From an uncultured Prevotella sp. (GTDB lineage Bacteria > Bacteroidota > Bacteroidia > Bacteroidales > Bacteroidaceae), in the NCBI GenBank assembly GCA_905233165.1, contig CAJODL010000004.1:209436-273435 (forward strand): 64,000 nucleotides of DNA, given 5' to 3'. Both the position numbers and the translations under genes were made by a program. The notes below the pieces were generated by a model. The model did not search any database, was not told where the DNA came from, and saw only the letters and a list, made by a program, of their open reading frames with translations. Position 1 is the first letter of the stretch, and each line of letters starts with the position of its first letter. Of this stretch, positions 8,503-15,656 are shown piece after piece.

Positions 8503-9744
8503 TTGTACAACCTCCTTCTCTATATCTTCCAGTTCGGCGTCTATGTCGCTGCACAGTTCTTCACCAAGGTGAGGACTATGTGGCGTGGACAGAACATCGC
8601 TGTGAGGTATCTGCAGAGGCATGTGGACCCGAATGCTGAATATGTGTGGTTCCATGCTGCGTCGTTGGGGGAGTTTGAGCAGGGCCGGCCTATCATGGAG
8701 GAGTATCGGCGCGTGTATCCTAACAGAAAGATACTGCTGACCTTCTTCTCACCATCGGGGTATGAGGTGAGGAAACATTATGATGGGGCTGACCTGGTGT
8801 GTTATCTGCCTGTCGATACTGTGGCGAATGCCCGCAAATTCCTGAGGGCAGTGAGACCTGTGGAGGCGTTCTTCATAAAGTATGAATTCTGGTATAACTA
8901 CCTTCATATCCTGCGCCATCGTGGAGTGCCCGTATATAGCGTCTCGTCCATATTCCGCTCTGAACAGGTGTTCTTCCAGTGGTATGGATGGCAGTATCGC
9001 CACGTGTTGAAGTGTTTCACGCATTTCTTTGTGCAGAATGAGGAGAGTAGGGAACTGCTCGCAAGTATTGGCATCACCAATGTCGATGTCACTGGCGATA
9101 CACGCTTCGACCGTGTGACGACCATTGCGGCGCAGTCGAAGAAACTGCCTGTGGTGGAGTCGTTCCTGTCGAAAAACAACAAATGCTTCATTGCTGGCAG
9201 TTCGTGGCTGCCTGATGAGCGCATCTTTGTGAGATATTTCAGAGAGCATAGGGGGTGGAAGATGATTATCGCGCCCCATGTCATAGCCCCCCTGCATCTC
9301 GAACAGATAAAAGACCTCATGCCCGACCTGAAGGTGCTGTTCTACAGCCAGCTGACGGCAGAGGATGCCAAGACGTTGCCCGATGCCGATGTGCTCGTGG
9401 TCGATTGCTTCGGACTCCTGTCGTCCATGTATAAGTATGGACAGATAGCATACGTCGGTGGTGGCTTTGGCGTTGGCATCCATAATCTGCCAGAGGCCGC
9501 AGTGTGGAATATGCCGGTGATATTCGGACCAAACAATCAGAAGTTCCAGGAGGCGCAAGAGCTGAAGGCGTGTGGTGGTGGCTTTGAGATAGAGTCATAT
9601 CAGGATTTCGTGAACATTATGGAGAAATTCCAAGATGCCGCAACCCTGCAAGCTGCCTCTGATGCCGCAGGCACCTACGTCCGCTCCCAGTCCGGCGCCA
9701 CAGAAAAACTCCTCACCCGCCTCCGCAGGAGGCGTAACGGTTAA
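8503..9744 (+). CDS. waaA: 3-deoxy-D-manno-octulosonic acid (Kdo) transferase
   Basis: GT30-family enzyme that moves Kdo from CMP-Kdo to the lipid A precursor at the inner membrane. Signs are the N-terminal hydrophobic anchor (NLLLYIFQFGVYVAAQFF), WFHAASLGEFEQ with the catalytic Glu of the SxGE motif, the long Rossmann-like domains, and a C-terminal nucleotide-sugar block with GGGFGVGIHNLPEAA and FGPNNQKFQEA. Length 413 aa is usual. The start is TTG at 8503; no ATG gives the family start MYNLLLY. The last residues (RRRNG) and the TAA at 9742 lie in a GTTAACG repeat array. Confidence 0.92.
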   Translation: MYNLLLYIFQFGVYVAAQFFTKVRTMWRGQNIAVRYLQRHVDPNAEYVWFHAASLGEFEQGRPIMEEYRRVYPNRKILLTFFSPSGYEVRKHYDGADLVCYLPVDTVANARKFLRAVRPVEAFFIKYEFWYNYLHILRHRGVPVYSVSSIFRSEQVFFQWYGWQYRHVLKCFTHFFVQNEESRELLASIGITNVDVTGDTRFDRVTTIAAQSKKLPVVESFLSKNNKCFIAGSSWLPDERIFVRYFREHRGWKMIIAPHVIAPLHLEQIKDLMPDLKVLFYSQLTAEDAKTLPDADVLVVDCFGLLSSMYKYGQIAYVGGGFGVGIHNLPEAAVWNMPVIFGPNNQKFQEAQELKACGGGFEIESYQDFVNIMEKFQDAATLQAASDAAGTYVRSQSGATEKLLTRLRRRRNG

Positions 9745-9850
9745 CGGTTAACGGTTAAAGTTTAGAGTGTAGAGTTTAGAGTTGAGAGGCAGTGGTAAGT
9801 GTAGAGTTTAGAGTTTAGAGTCAGTGGAAAGTGTAGAGTGTAGAGGTAAG
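9733..9850. repeat. Heptamer arrays spanning the waaA stop codon
   Basis: Units with 7-base period: CGTAACG, GTTAACG twice, GTTAAAG, then TTTAGAG, TGTAGAG, TTTAGAG, TTGAGAG, a break, and another run of GTAGAGT/TTAGAGT units. Every unit type carries TAA, TAG or TGA on the plus strand. The waaA stop is in the first GTTAACG. Confidence 0.85.
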
Positions 9851-10093
9851 AGATAAAATTGTTTTTTCTGCGAAGCAGGGTTTTTCTTTCGAGGGCTTGA
9901 ACCACGCAAGTGGATGTGAAAAGTGGTGTGACTATGGCGTAAAAGCTCGCTTTTAAAGACAAAGGCATAGCACTTGGCACAAAAGCTCTGCAAGAGATTC
10001 AAGACCGAGAAAGGGTTATTCTGGTTTTTGTTAAAAAAATATCTGTGGTATCTGTGATATCTGTGTGAAATGTAAAAATAAGAATATAAAACA
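9745..10093. other. Intergenic region between waaA and the sulfhydrylase gene
   Basis: 349 bases without a convincing gene. The first 110 bases are heptamer arrays. 9860-10020 holds small inverted repeats, for example AAAAGCTCGCTTTT near 9940-9953. At 10040-10066 there are three 9-base units (TATCTGTGG, TATCTGTGA, TATCTGTGT). I see no promoter consensus. Confidence 0.5.
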
Positions 10094-11449
10094 ATGAAAA
10101 AAAATCTTGAAACACTCTGTATCCACGGTGGATACAAAGCAAAAAAGGGCGAACCACAACAACTGCCCATCATCCAGTCAACAACATTCCGATACGAGAC
10201 ATCCGACCAGATGGCACGCCTCTTCGACCTCAAAGACGAAGGCTATTTCTATACCCGTCTGGCAAACCCTACCAATGACGCAGTAGCAAAGAAGATCTGC
10301 GCCCTCGAAGGTGGTGTCGGTGCTATGCTCACCAGCTCCGGACAGGCAGCAAACTTCTATGCCGTCTTCAATATCTGTCAGGCAGGCGACCATTTCATCA
10401 CCTCCAACAATATCTATGGCGGCACCTACAACCTCTTTGGCGTCACAATGAAGAAACTCGGCATCGAATGCACCTTCATCGATACCGAGTGGGACGATGA
10501 GAAGATAGAAGCCTGCTTCAAACCCAATACCAAATGCTTCTTCGGTGAGACCATCTCCAACCCAGGCGGCAGCGTCTTCGACATAGAACGCTTCGCCAAG
10601 ATGGCTCATAAGCACGGCGTACCCCTCATCGTCGATAACACCTTCGCCACCCCAATCAACTGCCGCCCATTCGAGTGGGGCTGTGACATCGTCACCCATT
10701 CCACCACCAAGTACATGGACGGCCACGCCACACAAGTCGGTGGCTGCATCGTCGATTCAGGCAACTTCGACTGGAAAACCTGCAAACACCAATCCGGCAG
10801 CGACTTCGACACAACAGCAGTAGAAATTGTCAACTCTCAACTCTCAACTCTCAACTCTACATTATCCAGGTTCCCTGGCCTAACCACCCCCGATGAATCC
10901 TACCACGGCCTCACCTATGTCGATGCCTTCGGCAAGATGGGCTATACCACAAAGCTCGTAGCCCAGCTCATGCGCGACCTCGGCAGCATTCCAGCACCCC
11001 AGAACTCCTTCCTCCTCAACCTCGGTCTTGAGACCCTCGCACTGCGCATGAAGCAACACTGCAGCAATGCCCAGAAGGTAGCAGAATGGTTAGAGAAATG
11101 TCCAAAGGTAGCATGGGTCAACTACTGCGGTCTGCCCAGCAATAAATACCACGCCCTTGCCCAGAAGTACATGCCTAATGGCTCCTGTGGTGTCATCGCC
11201 TTCGGACTGAAGGGCACAAGGGAAGACGCCATCAAGTTCATGGACCAGCTCGACTTCATCAGCATTGTCACCCATGTCGCAGACGTCAGAACATGCGTTT
11301 TGCATCCAGCCAGCCACACCCACAGACAACTCTCTGACGAACAGTTGAGAGAAGCCGGTGTCGCACCCGACCTGATAAGACTCTCCGTAGGCATCGAAAA
11401 CGCCGACGACATCATCGCCGACCTCCAACAAGCAATGGAGAAGATGTAA
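10094..11449 (+). CDS. metY: O-acetylhomoserine sulfhydrylase (aminocarboxypropyltransferase), with a repeat-encoded insert
   Basis: PLP enzyme of the Cys/Met metabolism family that makes homocysteine from O-acetylhomoserine and sulfide. Typical pieces are ETLCIHGGY, PIIQSTTF, the YTRLANPT block, SSGQAANF, NNIYGGTYNLF, NPGGSVFDIE, VDNTFATP, the PLP lysine in HSTTKYMDGH (Lys206), and RLSVGIENADDI at the end. Length is 451 aa, about 20 longer than usual. The extra residues lie between GNFDW and RFPGLTTPDESYHG, normally a tight join; part of it (NSQLSTLNSTL, residues 247-257) is encoded by four CAACTCT units at 10831-10858. Confidence 0.93.
   Translation: MKKNLETLCIHGGYKAKKGEPQQLPIIQSTTFRYETSDQMARLFDLKDEGYFYTRLANPTNDAVAKKICALEGGVGAMLTSSGQAANFYAVFNICQAGDHFITSNNIYGGTYNLFGVTMKKLGIECTFIDTEWDDEKIEACFKPNTKCFFGETISNPGGSVFDIERFAKMAHKHGVPLIVDNTFATPINCRPFEWGCDIVTHSTTKYMDGHATQVGGCIVDSGNFDWKTCKHQSGSDFDTTAVEIVNSQLSTLNSTLSRFPGLTTPDESYHGLTYVDAFGKMGYTTKLVAQLMRDLGSIPAPQNSFLLNLGLETLALRMKQHCSNAQKVAEWLEKCPKVAWVNYCGLPSNKYHALAQKYMPNGSCGVIAFGLKGTREDAIKFMDQLDFISIVTHVADVRTCVLHPASHTHRQLSDEQLREAGVAPDLIRLSVGIENADDIIADLQQAMEKM
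10831..10858 (+). repeat. Heptamer array inside metY
   Basis: Four exact CAACTCT units (28 bases) read in frame as part of the sulfhydrylase. The plus strand has no stop in any frame; the reverse complement (AGAGTTG) would contain TGA in every unit. The same kind of unit occurs in intergenic DNA at 14692-14720. Confidence 0.92.
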
Positions 11450-11467
11450 GTTGAAGGAGAGGGTGAC

Positions 11468-11526
11468 GTTAAACTTTAAACGTTAGTTTTGAACTTTGAG
11501 AGTTGAACTTTAAATTTAAACGTTAA
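11468..11526. repeat. Degenerate heptamer array before comM
   Basis: AT-rich units such as TTAAACT, TTAAACG, TTGAACT, TTGAGAG and TTGAACT with a period near 7 fill most of the gap between the sulfhydrylase gene and the ATPase gene. Confidence 0.6.
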
Positions 11527-11531
11527 AATCT

Positions 11532-13154
11532 GTGATTGTAAAGACATATTGTGCAGCGGTTAATGGGCTGGAGATAACGAAGGTGACGGTTGAGACGAGC
11601 CTCACCAATGGACAAAGCCTCACCCTCACAGGCCTCGGCGACGAAGCTGTAAGGGAAAGCCTGGCCCGCATCAGGACCTCCATGATTCATACGGGATACA
11701 AATTCCCAAATAGGGCCATCACCATCAACCTCTCGCCCGCTAACAAAAAGAAAGAGGGCTCCTCCTACGACCTACCCATCTCCATCGCCATCCTCGCCGC
11801 CAACGAAGTCCTCATCCCCACCAGCGCAGGCCCCACCTCCTCCAATCCTCTTAACGATTACATGTTTTTGGGTGAGTTGGGTCTTGATGGTTCTTTGAAG
11901 CCTATCGTCGGGGCTCTTCCGATTGCTCTTTTGGCCAAAAAGGAGAAATTCAAGGGCATCGTCCTTCCCAAGGAGAATGAGAAGGAGGCTGCCGTTGTCT
12001 CTGGCATTGACGTTTATGGTATGTCAACTCTCGACGAGGTGATAAATTTCATTAAGGGCATAAATACTCCAGAACCTTTAAAACTGGACATCAACGAGCT
12101 TTTTGCTCAGCAGCAGGGAAAATTTGACATTGACTTTGCTGACGTGAAGGGTCAGCAACAGGTGAAGAGGGCCTTGGAGATTGCTGCGGCGGGTGGCCAC
12201 AATGTTATCATGATAGGCCCTCCTGGCAGTGGCAAGAGTATGATGGCAAAGCGTCTGCCAACCATCTTACCTCCTCTTTCGCTGAACGAGAGTCTTGAAA
12301 CAACGCAGATACACTCTATCGCAGGAAAACTGAATCCTGACCAATCTCTCATCTTCCAACGTCCGTTCCGTTCCCCTCATCACACCATCTCGCAGGTGGC
12401 TCTTGTGGGTGGTGGTACGAATCCGCAGCCTGGTGAGATATCTCTGGCCCATAACGGGGTGCTCTTCATGGACGAGTTGCCTGAGCTGCCCCGTTCTGTT
12501 TTGGAGGTGCTTCGTCAGCCCCTCGAAGACAGGAAAATCAGCATCAGCCGTGCAAAGTATAATGTGGAGTATCCATGTTCCTTTATGTTTGTGGCATCGA
12601 TGAACCCCTGTCCCTGCGGATATTATGGAGACCCAACGCATCAGTGTAACTGCACCCCTGGACAAATAAGCCGTTACCTCTCAAAAATCAGCGGTCCATT
12701 GCTGGATCGTATCGACATACATTGTGAGATTCAGGCTGTGCCATTCTCCCAGCTTTCGCAGATGCAGCCAGGTGAGCCCTCTGTTGCCATTCGTGAAAGG
12801 GTGGTGAAGGCTCGTAAGATACAGGAGAAACGTTTTAGTGATTATTACAAGAGTCTCGATAGTTCCGACCCTGACTATGACCCCAACAGTCTTCGCCAGC
12901 GCATACATTGTAATGCTATGATGTCGGAGAAGATGTTGCGCCTTTTTGCGCAACCCGACGAGGCATCGCTTGATATGCTTCGCATGGCGATGGAACGTCT
13001 GAAGCTTTCAGCCCGTGCCTACGGACGCATACTGAAGGTGGCTCGCACCATTGCGGACCTTGATGGCTCAGAGAAAATCCAGAGCCAGCATATTGCGGAG
13101 GCCATTGGCTATCGTAACCTCGACAGAGGTGATTGGGCGGAGAGGGGGAATTAA
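11532..13154 (+). CDS. YifB/ComM family Mg-chelatase-like AAA ATPase
   Basis: 540-residue protein with an N-terminal Lon-protease-like S16 fold (residues 1-170, with GLGDEAVRESLARIR and KKEGSSYDLPISIAIL) and a Mg-chelatase-type AAA domain (Walker A IGPPGSGKSMMAKRLP, Walker B GVLFMDELPE, a Cys-rich MNPCPCGYYG loop, and the arginine region GPLLDRIDIH). The C-terminal part has the family LSARAYGRILKVARTIADL. In Gammaproteobacteria ComM promotes branch migration in natural transformation; that role here is inference. The start is GTG at 11532, which gives the usual MIVKTY N-terminus. A long hairpin follows. Confidence 0.92.
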   Translation: MIVKTYCAAVNGLEITKVTVETSLTNGQSLTLTGLGDEAVRESLARIRTSMIHTGYKFPNRAITINLSPANKKKEGSSYDLPISIAILAANEVLIPTSAGPTSSNPLNDYMFLGELGLDGSLKPIVGALPIALLAKKEKFKGIVLPKENEKEAAVVSGIDVYGMSTLDEVINFIKGINTPEPLKLDINELFAQQQGKFDIDFADVKGQQQVKRALEIAAAGGHNVIMIGPPGSGKSMMAKRLPTILPPLSLNESLETTQIHSIAGKLNPDQSLIFQRPFRSPHHTISQVALVGGGTNPQPGEISLAHNGVLFMDELPELPRSVLEVLRQPLEDRKISISRAKYNVEYPCSFMFVASMNPCPCGYYGDPTHQCNCTPGQISRYLSKISGPLLDRIDIHCEIQAVPFSQLSQMQPGEPSVAIRERVVKARKIQEKRFSDYYKSLDSSDPDYDPNSLRQRIHCNAMMSEKMLRLFAQPDEASLDMLRMAMERLKLSARAYGRILKVARTIADLDGSEKIQSQHIAEAIGYRNLDRGDWAERGN

Positions 13155-13165
13155 AACTAAAACGA

Positions 13166-13203
13166 AACCATAAACCCAGCCGATAACGGCTGGGTTTATG
13201 GTT
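13166..13203. terminator. Bidirectional hairpin between comM-like and clostripain-like genes
   Basis: A perfect 17-bp stem (13166-13182 with 13187-13203, core CATAAACCCAGCCG) with a 4-base ATAA loop, between two converging genes. T-rich DNA follows on the minus-strand side (TTTTAGTTTTAA), less so on the plus side. Confidence 0.75.
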
Positions 13204-13258
13204 AAGGCCTAATGTCAAAACCGCTTGGCGCTGTAACCCTGATGATAACGGTTGGGGT

Positions 13259-13316
13259 TAAGGTCAAAGGTCTAAGGTTTAACGGTCAAAGGTCAAAGGC
13301 GCTCTTACCTCTTACT
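13259..13316. repeat. Heptamer arrays at the clostripain-like gene stop codon
   Basis: Units GGTCAAA, GGTCTAA, GGTTTAA, CGGTCAA, AGGTCAA, then CTCTTAC repeated. On the minus strand the last part reads GTAAGAG, and the TAA stop of the gene at 13312-13314 is directly in it. Confidence 0.75.
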
Positions 13317-14457
13317 TTTCTATCGTTTCTTTTGTGATGGAGAGGCCGCCGTAGTTGTAGTCTTCGACATCGAAGTCGGTGAAGTCGATTTGGGCGGCTG
13401 TCTTCCAGGGCTTGGTCTTTCGGGTGGTGAAGACGCATTTTTCTAATGCTGTCACAAAGGCGTTGTATTTATCATCACTGAGTTTGCCTAGCTGGTTTTG
13501 TTCGTAGAAGAAGCTTTTCAGGTCGTACTGGAGTGTCTTGTTTGCTTCTACAAAATAGTATATTACCTTTGTGTAGTCGTATGGCAGGGCGGTGTTTTGC
13601 TTTATTTCCTGCAATGCGGCATTGGTCTTTACCTGCAGGTCATCGACATCGCGGGTTCTGATGGCGGAGATGCAGAGGTGGGGGTTGTAGTAGTCGTAAT
13701 AGGTGGTGAGGATGGTGTCACACATTTTCTCTGTATCGTCGATGGTGAGGAGTGGGGTGATTTTTCTGTATGGTGCTCCGTCTGCTGGGGTTTCGCTGAC
13801 GGGGGCGATGATATAGTCGGTGTATTTCTTGAACTGACATGCTACGTCATAGTCTTGCATGAGGCAGCAGTCGAAGAAGATGTACCTGGGACGTGGCAGG
13901 TGGCTGATGACAGCGGCGAGGGTGCCGGTGTTCATCCATACTCTGCCTGAGGCGACTTTATTGCTGGTGTCCCAGCCATAGGCGTAGGCGGGACGCATGG
14001 TGGTGGGGATGGTGTCTTTATTGACAATGCTGCCAGTGCCATGACCGCCGAAGACGAGGGCGTATTCATTGGCGGGGTATTTGGCTATTATCCATTGCAT
14101 GACAGATAGTAGCGTGTCGGGGTCGGTGGTGACGACGGCATTGGCCCATTCGCGCACCTTGGTGCTCTTGCCATTGACCATCTCAGCGATATATGCCTTC
14201 TGGCCGAGGATATTGGCGAAGACGATGACATTGGTGGCGGCAGAGAGGTCTTTTGTGCCTGCTTCTATCTCGCTGATGTCAGCACTGAGGGAGGTGGACA
14301 GGTTGTTATTGCCATTGAAGATGGCTATGATGGTGCGTTGCGCTGGGATGACAGGGTCTGGGGCAGGGGAGTCGGAATCGGAGCTGCAAGCGAGCATGCT
14401 TGCTGCGAAAAGGAGCAGCAATGTGAAATGTGAAATGTGAAATGTGAAAAGTTTCAT
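13312..14457 (-). CDS. Clostripain-family (C11) cysteine peptidase-like lipoprotein
   Basis: A secreted lipoprotein with lipobox MLAC and a Ser/Asp/Pro linker, then a caspase-like C11 domain. The catalytic pair is visible as His in FGGHGTG and Cys in FFDCCLM. The C-terminal half has DTILTTYYDYY and a FTDFDVEDYNYGGLSI strand. I take ATG at 14455-14457 (MKLFTF), giving 382 aa; the frame is open further upstream without a signal. The hydrophobic core of the signal peptide (FTFHISHFTLL) is encoded by four ATGTGAA-type 7-base units. Such proteins act outside the cell on Arg/Lys bonds; substrate unknown. Confidence 0.82.
   Translation of the reverse strand: MKLFTFHISHFTLLLLFAASMLACSSDSDSPAPDPVIPAQRTIIAIFNGNNNLSTSLSADISEIEAGTKDLSAATNVIVFANILGQKAYIAEMVNGKSTKVREWANAVVTTDPDTLLSVMQWIIAKYPANEYALVFGGHGTGSIVNKDTIPTTMRPAYAYGWDTSNKVASGRVWMNTGTLAAVISHLPRPRYIFFDCCLMQDYDVACQFKKYTDYIIAPVSETPADGAPYRKITPLLTIDDTEKMCDTILTTYYDYYNPHLCISAIRTRDVDDLQVKTNAALQEIKQNTALPYDYTKVIYYFVEANKTLQYDLKSFFYEQNQLGKLSDDKYNAFVTALEKCVFTTRKTKPWKTAAQIDFTDFDVEDYNYGGLSITKETIEK
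14421..14448 (-). repeat. Heptamer array encoding part of a signal peptide
   Basis: Four exact units (ATGTGAA on the plus strand, TTCACAT on the coding strand), 28 bases, just inside the 5' end of the clostripain-like gene. The coding orientation lacks stops; the other strand has TGA in each unit. Confidence 0.92.
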
Positions 14458-14691
14458 ATATCTTTTTTTATTATTATAAACAAAAACCAGAAAAACCCCT
14501 CCAAGGTCAGTCAAGTCTTTCAGACTTTCTTGTATCGCTTTAATATCTTAATCCTTTATAAGTGAGCTTATACGTCTTAATCTCTTAAACCGATTCAACT
14601 GCCTTTGGCAGCTTACTGCCCTTGTCTGCAAAAACCTCGGTTCTTCGAACCTAAAAAACATTTTTCAACGATAACGATAACCATAACTGAC

Positions 14692-14756
14692 TCTCAACTC
14701 TAAACTCTCAACTTTCCACTGACTTTAACCTTTAACCTTTAACCGTTAACCGTTAC
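14692..14756. repeat. Heptamer arrays between minus-strand genes
   Basis: Units TCAACTC, TAAACTC, TCAACTT, then CTTTAAC, CTTTAAC, CGTTAAC, CGTTAC with 7-base period. They end about 7 bases beyond the stop of the membrane lipoprotein gene; on its coding strand they carry TAA. Confidence 0.8.
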
Positions 14757-14762
14757 GAGCTT

Positions 14763-15656
14763 TCAGGCTCGCCTGAAGTATTTCGTCACTGCGTAGTAGC
14801 AGTAGGCTCCGAGGAGGGGGTAGCCGATGTAGTAGAGGGTGGAGATGGAGAAGATGATATAGAGTAGGGAGCAGACGCCCATGAGGCCAAAGAGATATAG
14901 TATGGCTTCTTCGGGGGGCAGTTTATGACGCACATCATCTATTGTCGCTATGCCGACAATGAGCATCGCCCATACTGACGTTATGAAGATTCCCAATATC
15001 GGGGGCATCACAAAGGGATTGATAGAGGGATGGAAATAGAAATGCTGCCATGTATCGGGCCCAAACATCTGCAGGGATGCATAGAACGTGGCAGAGCATG
15101 CCACAATGATACACAGCAGGGTGGGATAGAACGAATCAATATCGCGCACATGCACCAGATGGGCATTCTTCAACGTGCTGAGCCTCATAATATATATGGC
15201 CGCCATGATAACCACCAGTATCACCGCCAGCATGGTATGGGTGCGAGAGAAGAACATGATAAACTGCGATATAGGATCTGTCGGCACCACCGAGGCAAGC
15301 ATCTCCTTCTCATGTATCCACCCCAGTCGCCCTTTCTCACTGACCACCTGCACCCACACAGAATCGATGCTATCCTGTGGCAGGATGTGGATGTCAGAAA
15401 CTGCCAAATGCTGATTCCGTGGTATCGAGAAAGAATCGGTCTGCAGCTGCGACACATGTTCCTCTGGCTGTTGTGAGATGAGTATGATGCTATCGCTATT
15501 CACCACAAAGTTATACCCCACCGAATAGTGGTGACTACCCTCCAGAAAGAGGGTGTCCTCAGTGTTCTCATTGAACGTATGCAGACGTTCACGATAACAT
15601 GACGTCATCGTGGTGAGCAGCAGCAGTGCTATTATCGCATGATATACATTTCGCAT
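14763..15656 (-). CDS. Membrane-anchored lipoprotein with SH3-like segment and five membrane helices
   Basis: 297 residues. A lipoprotein signal (LLLLTTMTSC) is followed by an extracytoplasmic part of about 115 residues whose end (DSVWVQVVSEKGRLGWIHEK) looks like a bacterial SH3 domain. After residue 130 come about five membrane helices with a short Asp/Arg/Lys loop (IDDVRHKLPPEE) between the third and fourth. I do not recognise a named family. The start overlaps the end of the U32 peptidase gene by 25 bases, so the two are co-translated. Confidence 0.6.
   Translation of the reverse strand: MRNVYHAIIALLLLTTMTSCYRERLHTFNENTEDTLFLEGSHHYSVGYNFVVNSDSIILISQQPEEHVSQLQTDSFSIPRNQHLAVSDIHILPQDSIDSVWVQVVSEKGRLGWIHEKEMLASVVPTDPISQFIMFFSRTHTMLAVILVVIMAAIYIMRLSTLKNAHLVHVRDIDSFYPTLLCIIVACSATFYASLQMFGPDTWQHFYFHPSINPFVMPPILGIFITSVWAMLIVGIATIDDVRHKLPPEEAILYLFGLMGVCSLLYIIFSISTLYYIGYPLLGAYCYYAVTKYFRRA

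Noticed and set aside
8749..9558. 269-codon open frame antisense to waaA
   Set aside because: A shadow of waaA codon use; His/Arg-rich, no recognisable motif, and waaA is a clear conserved gene.
9808..10233. 141-codon open frame on the minus strand, upstream of and overlapping the sulfhydrylase gene
   Set aside because: It is antisense to the sulfhydrylase start and otherwise made of heptamer repeats and AT-rich spacer; composition and content do not look like protein.
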